This document shows positions 26,145 to 34,705 of a stretch of DNA of 64,000 nt, one piece after another. Every line of letters begins with the position of its first letter. Position 1 is the stretch's first letter. The notes beneath the pieces are model-generated. The model was given only the letters and a program-made list of their open reading frames with translations. It was not told the DNA's origin and made no database searches. The DNA comes from Dyella silvae (GTDB lineage Bacteria > Pseudomonadota > Gammaproteobacteria > Xanthomonadales > Rhodanobacteraceae). The position numbers were made by a program, and so were the translations under genes. The DNA lies in NCBI RefSeq assembly GCF_026421305.1, contig NZ_JAPJBQ010000010.1, positions 33,314 through 97,313 on the forward strand. Reading direction: 5' to 3'.

Positions 26145-27055
26145 CGATGACCCGCCGTTTCCATGAGTATCTGGAACTGACCAAGCCGCGCGTGGTCGCG
26201 CTGCTGGTGTTCTGCGCCGTCATCGGCATGTTTCTCGCCGTACCCGGCATTCCGCCGTGGCGCGCGCTGGTGTTCGGCACACTGGGCATCTGGATGGCCT
26301 CCGGTTCGGCGGCGGCATTCAATCACCTGATCGATCAGCGCATCGACAAGGTGATGATGCGCACGGCGCATCGCCCGCTGGCCACCGGCCAGCTCACGCC
26401 GCGCCAGGTGCTGATCTTCGCCCTGGCACTGGGCGTGCTGTCGATGGCGGTCCTGGTGGTGCTGGTGAATCCGCTGACCGCACTGCTGACGTTCGGTGGC
26501 CTGATTGGTTATGCGGTGATCTATACCGCCTACCTCAAGCGTGCCACGCCGCAGAACATTGTGATTGGCGGTCTGGCGGGCGCGATTCCGCCGGTGCTTG
26601 GCTGGACGGCAGTGACGGGCGAACTGCATCCGTTCGCGTTGCAGTTGTGTCTGATTATTTTCGTGTGGACGCCGCCGCATTTCTGGGCGTTGGCGATTTT
26701 CCGCCGCGAGGATTATTCGCGTGCGCAGGTGCCGATGCTGCCGGTGACGCATGGCGTGGTGTACACGCGCTGGCATGTGTTGTTCTACACGATTCTGCTG
26801 GTGCTGGTGACGCTGTTGCCGGCGCTGACGGGTTATAGCGGGATGGTGTATCTGGGTGGTGCGGCGGTGCTCGGCGCGGGGTTCCTCTATTACGCGGTAC
26901 GTTTGTTGAATCCGCCGGATGAGTTTTTCGCGATGAAGGTGTTCAACTATTCCATCGTGTATTTGATGGCGTTGTTTGCGTTTTTGTTGGCGGACCATTG
27001 GTTGATGGAGCCGTTGGTGCAGCATCAGGGTGTGGTGTTCGAGCGCGGTGCTTGA
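26141..27055 (+). CDS. ctaB: Protoheme IX farnesyltransferase (heme O synthase)
   Basis: A 304-residue UbiA-family prenyltransferase with about nine membrane helices that adds a farnesyl group to heme B, the step before heme A synthase. The prenyl-diphosphate site [23 protein letters not shown] is intact, as are [21 protein letters not shown] and the second Asp/charged region [24 protein letters not shown]. It overlaps ctaA by four bases (ATGA). Its 3' end is followed directly by the outer palindrome of repeat copy B. Confidence 0.93.
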   Translation: MTMTRRFHEYLELTKPRVVALLVFCAVIGMFLAVPGIPPWRALVFGTLGIWMASGSAAAFNHLIDQRIDKVMMRTAHRPLATGQLTPRQVLIFALALGVLSMAVLVVLVNPLTALLTFGGLIGYAVIYTAYLKRATPQNIVIGGLAGAIPPVLGWTAVTGELHPFALQLCLIIFVWTPPHFWALAIFRREDYSRAQVPMLPVTHGVVYTRWHVLFYTILLVLVTLLPALTGYSGMVYLGGAAVLGAGFLYYAVRLLNPPDEFFAMKVFNYSIVYLMALFAFLLADHWLMEPLVQHQGVVFERGA

Positions 27056-27072
27056 GGCGCGCTTGTTTTGAC

Positions 27073-28073
27073 TCCCTCTCCCCTTCGGGGAGAGGGTTGG
27101 GGTGAGGGGCGGGTGCTCGCGACGAGACTTATTCCCCTCAACGTCATCCCAGCGAAGGCTGGAAGCGCTTCACAGCAGCCGAAGGCTGGTCATCCAGTGA
27201 CTTTGCTCTTCCGCGGTGATGTAGCGTTCCCGCGACCTGGCTCGCCTGCGGCGGGCTTCCGCTGTCCTGCCGGACAGCGGGTCACTTCTCTTTGCGTGGC
27301 CAAAGAGAAGTAACCAAGAGAAAGGCCACCCCGATGGCGCGCCTTCCGGGCTGATAGCCCGGAAGGTGCGCGGGCGGGTTACGGGGTTTTTCGACAGGGC
27401 ATCCTGCCCTGACGAAAAACTGGCCGGCATCCGTGCCGGCCACCCTTCGGGCTATTCCTCCACCCGCCCGCCGCGCCATAGGGGCCCGGAGGTCAAGAGC
27501 GAAAGCCAGAGCCAGAGCGGCGCGCGACGCGCGCCAGAAGCAAAGGTCAAAACCAAAGCCACAATCCGAAGCCAAAGCCACAAGGCAAGCGAGCACGTTG
27601 AACATTGATCCGGCTTCGCCCAGTGCGATGTGCAGCGAAGCTGCACGAGCCTGATGCTGTTGATCTCAGGGGCCCCTGTGCGGCGGTGAGGGTTGGACGA
27701 ACAGGCCCGCAGGGGGATCGGCATGGATGCCGATCCCTTTTCGTCAGGGCAGGAAGCCCTGTCGAAAAGCCCGGCCAACCCTCACGGACTTGCCGGGCTA
27801 CCAGCCCGGCAAGCGCCAAGTGGGGTGCTCTTTCTTTTGGTTACTTTTCTTTGAGCACGCAAAGAAAAGTGACCCGGCCTCCGGCAGGAGGTCGGAAGCC
27901 CGCCGCAGGCGAGCCAGGTAGTGCTAGCGCTCATAAGAGCAAAGTCACTGGATGACCAGCCTTCGGCTGTTGTGAAGCGCTTCCAGCCTTCGCTGGGATG
28001 ACGGTGAGGAAGGATCCTCCGTGTCGCAAGCACCCGCCCCTCACCCCAACCCTCTCCCCGGAGGGGAGAGGGA
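27073..28073. repeat. Large nested-palindrome repeat, copy B
   Basis: This is the most complete copy of the element seen at 3701-4586. From the outside in, it has a CCCTCTCCCC...GGGGAGAGGG palindrome plus flank at 27073-27122 and its inverted partner at about 28023-28073. Next are GTCATCCC palindrome halves at 27140 and 27990. Innermost are two diverged hairpin-chain arms (about 27243-27488 and 27663-27910) around a variable centre rich in CCAGAGCCAGAG-like runs. It lies between ctaB and the mgtA leader. I see no gene in it. Confidence 0.88.
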
Positions 28074-28149
28074 GCGAGGCGTCGCGGATTGCAACATTCC
28101 GCACACACCTGGGCGCAACAACTTTCGCCCCAAAACGCCTGTCACAGGG

Positions 28150-28178
28150 TTGACACTTGCGCACCGCAGCAAGACAAT
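28150..28178 (+). promoter_or_regulatory. Predicted sigma-70 promoter upstream of the mgtA leader
   Basis: A consensus -35 TTGACA (28150-28155), a 17-bp spacer and a -10 GACAAT (28173-28178). Transcription from here would give a leader of roughly 630 bases before the ATPase gene, containing the small ORF at 28412. Confidence 0.6.
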
Positions 28179-28368
28179 TCGCGCGCCACCGGGCGCAACG
28201 CACCCCAAGTGGCCTCTGTCCTATCAACCCAAGGCATATGGACGTTTACCCTAGTCGCAACGTCGACATCCGCGAGCATCGGGTGCCGGCATTGCTTAAC
28301 AAGCTGATTTGCTGCGGCGACCGCCTGCGGTCGGCTGGCGCTTTCCTCGACTAGGGAAGACCGGCCCA

Positions 28369-28403
28369 CCTCTAACGGCGCCGTCAGCGCCGTTACCGAG
28401 GAG
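28369..28403 (+). promoter_or_regulatory. Hairpin sequestering the small-ORF ribosome site
   Basis: TAACGGCGC and GCGCCGTTA form a perfect nine-base stem with a five-base loop. It is extended by CCTC (28369-28372) pairing with GAGG (28398-28401), part of the ribosome site GAGGAG of the small ORF. This could control translation of that ORF. Confidence 0.6.
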
Positions 28404-28411
28404 AAAGGGCC

Positions 28412-28654
28412 ATGAAGCTCCTTCGCGATTTCTTCCGTCTGCGCACTGCAGCCCGCCCGCTGCTGGGCCGTCGTGCGGATTCCCGCCGTTCCTGGACCAT
28501 TACCGTCCCTGCGCCGCTCCATGAGACGCAGGCCCCGGTGGTGCTCGATATGCATTGGCACGCCGATGCCTCGCGCGGCCGCCCGGTCGCCAACTGGCAT
28601 GAACATGCCGCTCCGCAAGCACAGCGTCATCTGCAACTGGTATCCAGTCACTGA
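28412..28654 (+). CDS. Small 80-residue ORF upstream of mgtA (possible leader peptide)
   Basis: It encodes an 80-residue basic protein starting MKLLRDFFRLRTAARPLL, with a histidine-rich second half (DMHWHAD, NWHEHAAP). GAGGAGAAAGGG before the ATG is a strong ribosome site, partly paired in the hairpin at 28369-28403. I recognise no family. Its position in a long leader before an Mg-type P-ATPase suggests a regulatory leader peptide, as mgtL does for enteric mgtA, but there is no sequence similarity to mgtL. It could instead be an independent small protein. Confidence 0.55.
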   Translation: MKLLRDFFRLRTAARPLLGRRADSRRSWTITVPAPLHETQAPVVLDMHWHADASRGRPVANWHEHAAPQAQRHLQLVSSH

Positions 28655-28819
28655 TGAAGGCTGCGTCGCACATCGCTCTGCCCCGCAAGGGCTGGCCTCC
28701 GCCAGTCCCGTGGCATCGATTGCGGCGAAGTCTCTAGCTCAGGTCTTGGCGTTACGCGCGGGTTGAACCCGCCGGCTCGCTGGTCCGACCCAGGTGTTAC
28801 CGAATCACGGAAGCGAGTC
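28655..28819 (+). other. Leader segment between small ORF and mgtA
   Basis: 165 bases with a GCGGGTT-GAACCCGC-like hairpin near 28757-28773 and the ATPase ribosome site GGAAGCGAG just before 28820. No terminator with a T run is visible. It could contain alternative structures acting on mgtA. Confidence 0.4.
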
Positions 28820-31489
28820 ATGTTGAAGCACTCCACCCAGACCGTCACCGGCAAGACGGCCGGCAAGAGCGCCGCCGCCCCGGTGCGCGTGGCCGTCGCG
28901 CAGGAGGCGTTCCGCCATAACGAGGCCCTCTACGCGGCGCTGGACACCAGCGCTGCCGGTCTCAATGAGGAACAGATCACCGAGCGTCTGGATCGTGATG
29001 GCCTCAACGAGGTGTCGCACGAGAAGCCGCCGCACTGGTCGGTGCAGTTGCTGCGCGCGTTCAAGAACCCGTTCATCATCGTGTTGTTGGTGCTGGCTGC
29101 CGTGCAGCTGTTCACCGACGCCAGCGACCTCACGGGCCCGATCATCATTGCGGTGATGGTGGGCATCAGCGTGCTCCTGAGCTTCACTCAGGAATATCGT
29201 TCGTCGAAGGCCGCCGAGAACCTCAAGGCGATGGTGCGCAACACCGCCACGGTGACGCGCCGCGCGTCTGACGGTCACAGCGAGCGCATCGAAGTGCCGG
29301 TGGGCGAGCTGGTGGCCGGCGATATCGTGCATCTGGCGGCAGGCGACATGGTGCCTGCGGACCTGCGTCTGGTCTCGGCCAAGGACCTGTTCATCAGTCA
29401 GGCCATCCTCACCGGTGAATCGCTCCCGGTGGAGAAGTCGGCGCCCTCGCATATGCACAGCGGCGACGAACTGGACAGCGGCCAGCACGGCGACAACCCG
29501 CTCGATCTGCCCACCGTCTGCTACATGGGCACCAACGTGGTGAGTGGTAGCGCTACGGCCGTGGTGGTGGCAACGGGTGCGCGCACGTATCTCGGCTCGA
29601 TCGCACGCACCATCGTCGGGCAGCGCGTGCAGACCAGTTTCGATCGCGGCGTGAACAGCGTCAGCTGGCTGCTGATCCGCTTCATGGCGGTGATGGTGCC
29701 GATCGTTTTCCTGATCAATGGTCTGGACAAGCACGACTGGCTGCAGGCATTTCTGTTTGCGCTGTCGGTCGCGGTGGGCCTGACGCCGGAGATGCTGCCG
29801 CTGATCGTGACGGCGAACCTGGCCAAAGGCGCCCTCGCGATGTCCAAGCGCAAGGTGGTGGTGAAGCGCCTCAACGCCATCCAGAACTTTGGCGCGATGG
29901 ACGTGCTGTGCACTGATAAGACCGGCACGCTGACGCTGGACAAGATCGTGCTGGAGCGCCACCTCGACCTGTACGGCGAGGAGTCGGATGAGGCACTGGA
30001 ATACGGTTACCTCAACAGCCGCTTCCAGACGGGCCTGAAGAACCTGATGGATAAGGCGGTGCTGACCCATCGCGATCTGGAAGAAGTCGCGCAGCACTAC
30101 CGCATCGTCGACGAGATCCCGTTCGACTTCCAGCGCCGCCGCATGTCGGTGGTGTTGGGCAATGGCGACGGCAACGAGCTGCTGGTGTGCAAGGGCGCGG
30201 TCGAGGAAATGCTCTCGATCTGCGCGTACGCCAAGGCGGGGGATGAAGTGTTGCCGGTGACCGACGAGATGCGCGCCGACATCAAGGCCATGACGCGCGG
30301 CCTTAACGAAGACGGTCTGCGTGTGCTGGTGGTTGCCATCAAGCGCCAGCCGCCGGCCGGGCGCGCCTATGGCGTGGCGGATGAAAGCAATCTGATCGCC
30401 ATCGGCTGCCTGGCCTTCCTCGATCCGCCGAAGGACAGCGCGGCCACTGCCATCGCGGCGCTGCATCACCACGGCGTCGAGGTGAAGGTGATCACCGGCG
30501 ACAACGAGGCGGTGACGCGCAAGATCTGCCGCGAGGTGGGCTTGGACGTGGAGCACTCCGCGCAGGGCAAGCACATTGAGCCGTTGAACGACGATGCGTT
30601 GGACGAGCTGGTCAAGCGCACCACCGTCTTCGCCAAGATGTCGCCGCTGCAGAAGGCGCGCGTGGTGAAGTCACTGCAGCGTCAGGGCCACACTGTGGGT
30701 TTCCTCGGCGACGGCATCAACGATGCACCGGCGCTGCGCGAGGCTGACGTGGGTATATCGGTGGACACCGCCACCGATATCGCCAAGGAATCGGCGGACA
30801 TCATCCTGCTCGAAAAGAATCTGATGGTGCTGGAAGAGGGCGTGATCGAAGGACGTATTACCTTCGGCAACATCATCAAGTACATCAAGATGACCGCCAG
30901 CTCCAACTTCGGCAACATGTTCTCGGTGTTGATCGCGAGCGCGTTCCTGCCGTTCCTGCCGATGCTTCCGCTGCAGATTCTGGTGCTGAACCTGCTGTAC
31001 GACATCTCGCAGCTGTCGATTCCGTTCGACCGCATGGACGACGAATACTTGCGCAAGCCGCGCAAGTGGGATGCCAGCGACATCGGCCGTTTCATGGTGT
31101 GGATTGGTCCGGTCAGCTCGATCTTCGACGTCACCACGTTCCTGCTGTTGTGGTACCTGTTTGGCGCGAACTCGCCGGAGCATCAGTCGTTCTTCCAGTC
31201 CGGCTGGTTCATCGAGAGCCTGCTCACGCAGACGCTGATCGTGCACATGATCCGCACGCGCAAGATCCCATTCCTGCAGAGCATCGCCTCCGCCCCGGTG
31301 CTGGCGCTGACCACGGCCATCATCATCATCGGCATGCTGGTGCCGTACACCGGCCTGGGCGCGAAGATCGGCATGATGCCCATGCCGGGCGTGTATTTCG
31401 CCTGGCTGGCGGCGACGGTGCTCACCTATTGCGTGCTGACGCAGTTGATGAAGCTGGTCTATATCCGCCGCTACGGGCGCTGGCTGTAA
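28820..31489 (+). CDS. mgtA: MgtA/MgtB-type P-type magnesium ATPase
   Basis: An 889-residue P3B-type ATPase that imports Mg2+ with the electrochemical gradient. The order of domains is clear: cation ATPase N-terminal domain, actuator motif ILTGESLPVEK, phosphorylation site Asp366 in CTDKTGTLTLDK, KGAVEEML in the nucleotide domain, ITGDNEAVTRKIC, and the hinge FLGDGINDAPALREADVGISVD, followed by six C-terminal membrane helices. The ATG at 28820 follows GGAAGCGAG. The long structured leader suggests post-transcriptional control. A Na/Pi-family transporter gene lies downstream. Confidence 0.88.
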   Translation: MLKHSTQTVTGKTAGKSAAAPVRVAVAQEAFRHNEALYAALDTSAAGLNEEQITERLDRDGLNEVSHEKPPHWSVQLLRAFKNPFIIVLLVLAAVQLFTDASDLTGPIIIAVMVGISVLLSFTQEYRSSKAAENLKAMVRNTATVTRRASDGHSERIEVPVGELVAGDIVHLAAGDMVPADLRLVSAKDLFISQAILTGESLPVEKSAPSHMHSGDELDSGQHGDNPLDLPTVCYMGTNVVSGSATAVVVATGARTYLGSIARTIVGQRVQTSFDRGVNSVSWLLIRFMAVMVPIVFLINGLDKHDWLQAFLFALSVAVGLTPEMLPLIVTANLAKGALAMSKRKVVVKRLNAIQNFGAMDVLCTDKTGTLTLDKIVLERHLDLYGEESDEALEYGYLNSRFQTGLKNLMDKAVLTHRDLEEVAQHYRIVDEIPFDFQRRRMSVVLGNGDGNELLVCKGAVEEMLSICAYAKAGDEVLPVTDEMRADIKAMTRGLNEDGLRVLVVAIKRQPPAGRAYGVADESNLIAIGCLAFLDPPKDSAATAIAALHHHGVEVKVITGDNEAVTRKICREVGLDVEHSAQGKHIEPLNDDALDELVKRTTVFAKMSPLQKARVVKSLQRQGHTVGFLGDGINDAPALREADVGISVDTATDIAKESADIILLEKNLMVLEEGVIEGRITFGNIIKYIKMTASSNFGNMFSVLIASAFLPFLPMLPLQILVLNLLYDISQLSIPFDRMDDEYLRKPRKWDASDIGRFMVWIGPVSSIFDVTTFLLLWYLFGANSPEHQSFFQSGWFIESLLTQTLIVHMIRTRKIPFLQSIASAPVLALTTAIIIIGMLVPYTGLGAKIGMMPMPGVYFAWLAATVLTYCVLTQLMKLVYIRRYGRWL

Positions 31490-31661
31490 TCGGTCGCCGA
31501 TGACCGGACGACGGCGCCCTGTATGGGGCGCCGGACCCGCCACCGCGACAGCACCACCCGTATAAGAGGGCACCTCACTGGTGCCGTGTATTCACGACGG
31601 ACTCCCGCAAGGAAGGACGTGGACGCTTGCATCGTCCAAAACCGATAAAGGAGGTCTCGCC

Positions 31662-33311
31662 ATGAAAGGCACCTTCGCTCTGCTCGACATTGCCGGCTAC
31701 GTCGCCCTGTTGCTGTGGGGCACGCACATGGTCACCAGCGGCGTGCTGCGTGGTTACGGCAGTGCATTGCGTCGCTGGATGGGCCGCTATCTCGCCCATC
31801 GCCCGGCGGCGCTGGGCTTTGGCATATGCATTACCGCGATTCTCCAGAGCAGCACCGCCACCGGCCTGATGGCTACCTCGTTCGCCGCCAGCGGCTTCCT
31901 CGGGCTTGCTCCGGGTCTGGCTGTGATGCTCGGCGCCAACGTGGGTACCACGCTGATCGTGCAGGTGATGTCGTTCGACATTTCCATCGTGGCGCCCGTG
32001 CTGATCCTGATCGGCTTCACCATCCATCGCCGCACGGATGATGTGCGCTACGAAAACATCGGTCGCGTCTCCATCGGTCTCGGCCTGATGCTGCTGGCGC
32101 TGCATCTGTTGGTAGGTGCGATGGCGCCGGTGGAGAACGCCCAGGTGCTGCGTGCGATTCTGCAGAGCCTGGCTAGCGAGCCTGTGCTCGCGATGCTGGT
32201 GGCGGCTCTGCTGACCTGGGCGTGCCATTCCAGCGTCGCGGTGGTGCTGCTGATTGTTTCGCTGGCCACCGCGGGCGTGGTGGATGCGCCGGGCGCATTG
32301 GCGCTGGTGCTGGGCGCCAACCTCGGCAGCACGATCCCGGCCCTGATGGAGGCACATACGCCGGTGGCGCGCCGCCTCCCCATGGGCAACCTGATGGTGC
32401 GTGCATTCGGCTGTGTCGTTTGTCTGCCGCTGTTGCCGATGATTGCGCACTGGCTCGCGCCGCTGGGCGATACGCCGGCGCGCATCGCGGTGAATTTCCA
32501 CACGGCCTTCAATCTGGCGTTGGCGTTGATCTTCATTCTGCCGCTGGAAAGCCTGGCGCGTCTGCTGGTGCGTCTGCTGCCTGAGCCGCCCAAGCCCAAC
32601 GATCCGGGTGTGCCGCAGTATCTGGACGAGGGGGCGCTCGACTCGGCCAATGTGGCGCTGGCCAATGCGGTACGCGAGTCCATGCGCATGGCCGACATGG
32701 TGGAGGGCATGCTCAAGGGGATCGTCGAGGTCTTCGGTAAGGACGATCGCGCACGCGCCACCGCTATCAGCCGCATGGACTCATCGCTCGACCATCTCGG
32801 CCTGGCCATTCGCGAATATCTGGCCGACCTCGGTGGCGTGGCACTCAACGAAGAAGACGGCGAGCGTAGCCAGGAGATTCTCGCCTTCGTGATCAACATC
32901 GAGCACATCGGCGATATCACCGCCAACAACCTGATGGAGTTCGCCGCCAAGAAGGCCGCGAACGGCCAGGATTTCAGCGCCGAGGACATTGAGGATCTTG
33001 CGGCCATGCACACGCAGGTGATGGAAAGCCTTCGCCTGGCGCTCACTGTGTTCCTGCGCGGCGACCTGCGCGCGGCCCAGCAGCTGATGGCGCGAAAGGA
33101 ATCGCTGCGGAAGCTGGAGAACGATGCCTCCGAGCGGCACATCAAGGCCCTGCGCGAACGACGTGACGGGGGCGGTGGCGCCGACGTTTACCTGCGTATT
33201 TTGCGTGACCTCAAGCGCGTCCACTCGCATCTGGCGGCCCTGGCCTATCTGCCGCTGGAGCGTGCCGGACTGTTGCAGGATCGTCTCGTGCGCGAGCCGG
33301 TGACGACCTGA
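31662..33311 (+). CDS. Na/Pi cotransporter family protein with PhoU-like domain
   Basis: A 549-residue protein. The N-terminal ~310 residues hold two inverted Na/Pi-II repeats with the QSSTATGLMATSFAASGF and HSSVAVVLLIVSLATAGVV signatures and GANVGTTL/GANLGSTIPA glycine motifs. The C-terminal ~220 residues form a PhoU-like helical domain (DSSLDHLGLAIREYLADLGG, INIEHIGDITANNL). Relatives move phosphate with sodium; the PhoU domain suggests regulated transport. A near-perfect ribosome site AAAGGAGGT at 31647-31655 fixes the ATG at 31662. Confidence 0.87.
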   Translation: MKGTFALLDIAGYVALLLWGTHMVTSGVLRGYGSALRRWMGRYLAHRPAALGFGICITAILQSSTATGLMATSFAASGFLGLAPGLAVMLGANVGTTLIVQVMSFDISIVAPVLILIGFTIHRRTDDVRYENIGRVSIGLGLMLLALHLLVGAMAPVENAQVLRAILQSLASEPVLAMLVAALLTWACHSSVAVVLLIVSLATAGVVDAPGALALVLGANLGSTIPALMEAHTPVARRLPMGNLMVRAFGCVVCLPLLPMIAHWLAPLGDTPARIAVNFHTAFNLALALIFILPLESLARLLVRLLPEPPKPNDPGVPQYLDEGALDSANVALANAVRESMRMADMVEGMLKGIVEVFGKDDRARATAISRMDSSLDHLGLAIREYLADLGGVALNEEDGERSQEILAFVINIEHIGDITANNLMEFAAKKAANGQDFSAEDIEDLAAMHTQVMESLRLALTVFLRGDLRAAQQLMARKESLRKLENDASERHIKALRERRDGGGGADVYLRILRDLKRVHSHLAALAYLPLERAGLLQDRLVREPVTT

Positions 33312-33589
33312 CGTAAGCCTTCATGGCTATCGTATTAAATCTGTAAAGGAGCAGCGGCAAATTGGATCCGGACCCATCGACTAGAACCGAGTCTTTCTGC
33401 TGACCGCACCACCCCCGTTCTTGTGATTGCTCCGTTCGGAGCGACACCCGCACGCGGCGGCCGGTGACGGTCAGTTCGCGGGCGGGTCATACGCCGCAAC
33501 TTTCGGGCTGCGCGTTTTCCCCTTCGCCTCACGCGCCCTGTGGCCTGCTGGCTACAGCGGCTGCACGCATTTTTTTTAGGGGAAAACCC
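33312..33589. other. Intergenic region upstream of the RND pump operon
   Basis: 278 bp with no gene. It must hold the promoter of the pump operon. AGGGGAAAA just before 33590 is the ribosome site. I see no recognisable metal-regulator operator. Confidence 0.4.
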
Positions 33590-34705
33590 ATGTCGTATCG
33601 TTTGTCCCAACTGTGTCTCGCTATGGCCCTGACCATGTCGCTGGCCGCCTGCTCCTCGCACCAGGCCGGCGACCAGTCGGTCGGGCCCGCGTTCGTGAAT
33701 GATCACGGCGTGCTGCATGTGCCCGAAAAGTCGCCGCTGCGCAAAGAGCTGGTGATTGCGCCCGTGGATATGCGCGAGTCGCCGCATGCCATGGTGTTTC
33801 CGGGAACGGTTGAAGCCGATCCGGCCCACACGACCAATGTTGTGGCGCCGCTCACTGGCCGCGTCGCCCAGCTGAAAGTCGGCCTGGGCGATCACGTCGC
33901 GCGCAACCAATTGCTGGCGGTGATCGAATCGGGCGACATGGCTCAGGCCTATGGCGATGTGGCCAAGGCCAGCGATGCACTGAATCTGGCCAGGAAACAG
34001 CTGGATCGCGCGAAGGGCGTGCAGCAGGCCGGTGGCAATGCGGTGAAGGATCTGGAGTCCGCCCAGAGTGCCTATAACCAGGCGCAGGCGGAAATGGATC
34101 GCGCCCAGACGCGCCTGCATTCGCTCACCGCGTCTGGCGCCGCCGGAGCGGCCCATAGCATCCAGATCACCGCACCGACGAGTGGCTTCGTCACGACGCT
34201 GGCGACCTCGCCGGGCGCCTATGCGAATGACGCCTCCGCCGTGCTGATGACCATTTCCGATCTGAGCACGGTGTGGATTACCGCCAACGTGCCCGAGGCG
34301 GATGTGGGTTTCGTGGCCAAGGGGCAGGCGATGGATGCCACGCTTGACGCTTTTCCCGGCCAGGTGTTTCACGGCCAGATCAGCTTTGTGAGTCAGGTGC
34401 TCCAGTCGGATACGCGCCGCGACATGGTGCGTGCAACGTTCGCCAACCCGGACGGGCGTCTGAAGCCCAACATGTTTGCCAGGGCCAGCATCAACGTGCC
34501 GCAGCCGGCCCAGGTGTTTGTGCCGGATTCTTCCCTGCTGATGAACAACGACAGCACCACGGTGTTCGTCGAAGTGTCGCCCTGGACCTTCGAGCGCCGC
34601 ACCGTCGAGCTCAGCTACGACGAACGCGCGGGTGCACGCGTGCTCAAGGGCCTCAAGGCGGGTGATCGCGTGATCGTGAAGGGCGGAGTTCTGCTCAATG
34701 ATTAA
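33590..34705 (+). CDS. RND efflux periplasmic adaptor lipoprotein (CzcB-like)
   Basis: A 371-residue membrane-fusion protein, lipid-anchored (LAACS, Cys near residue 18). It has the usual hairpin order: beta-barrel start (FPGTVEADPAHTTNVVAPLTGRVAQLKVGLGDHV), a coiled-coil of ~80 residues, the second lipoyl half (ITAPTSGFVTTLATSPGAYANDASAVLMTISDLSTVWITANVPE) and a C-terminal domain ending LKAGDRVIVKGGVLLND. It links the inner-membrane pump to the outer-membrane channel. Its stop overlaps the pump gene by eight bases. Three-gene operon 33590-39331. Confidence 0.88.
   Translation: MSYRLSQLCLAMALTMSLAACSSHQAGDQSVGPAFVNDHGVLHVPEKSPLRKELVIAPVDMRESPHAMVFPGTVEADPAHTTNVVAPLTGRVAQLKVGLGDHVARNQLLAVIESGDMAQAYGDVAKASDALNLARKQLDRAKGVQQAGGNAVKDLESAQSAYNQAQAEMDRAQTRLHSLTASGAAGAAHSIQITAPTSGFVTTLATSPGAYANDASAVLMTISDLSTVWITANVPEADVGFVAKGQAMDATLDAFPGQVFHGQISFVSQVLQSDTRRDMVRATFANPDGRLKPNMFARASINVPQPAQVFVPDSSLLMNNDSTTVFVEVSPWTFERRTVELSYDERAGARVLKGLKAGDRVIVKGGVLLND

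Noticed and set aside
27073..28073. Possible insertion sequence with terminal inverted repeats
   Set aside because: No transposase frame or recognisable target-site duplication is visible. A non-autonomous mobile origin remains possible and is covered in the findings.
28081..28411. Known riboswitch (M-box or yybP-ykoY) upstream of mgtA
   Set aside because: I could not find the conserved core sequences of either class. The leader is described as unclassified.
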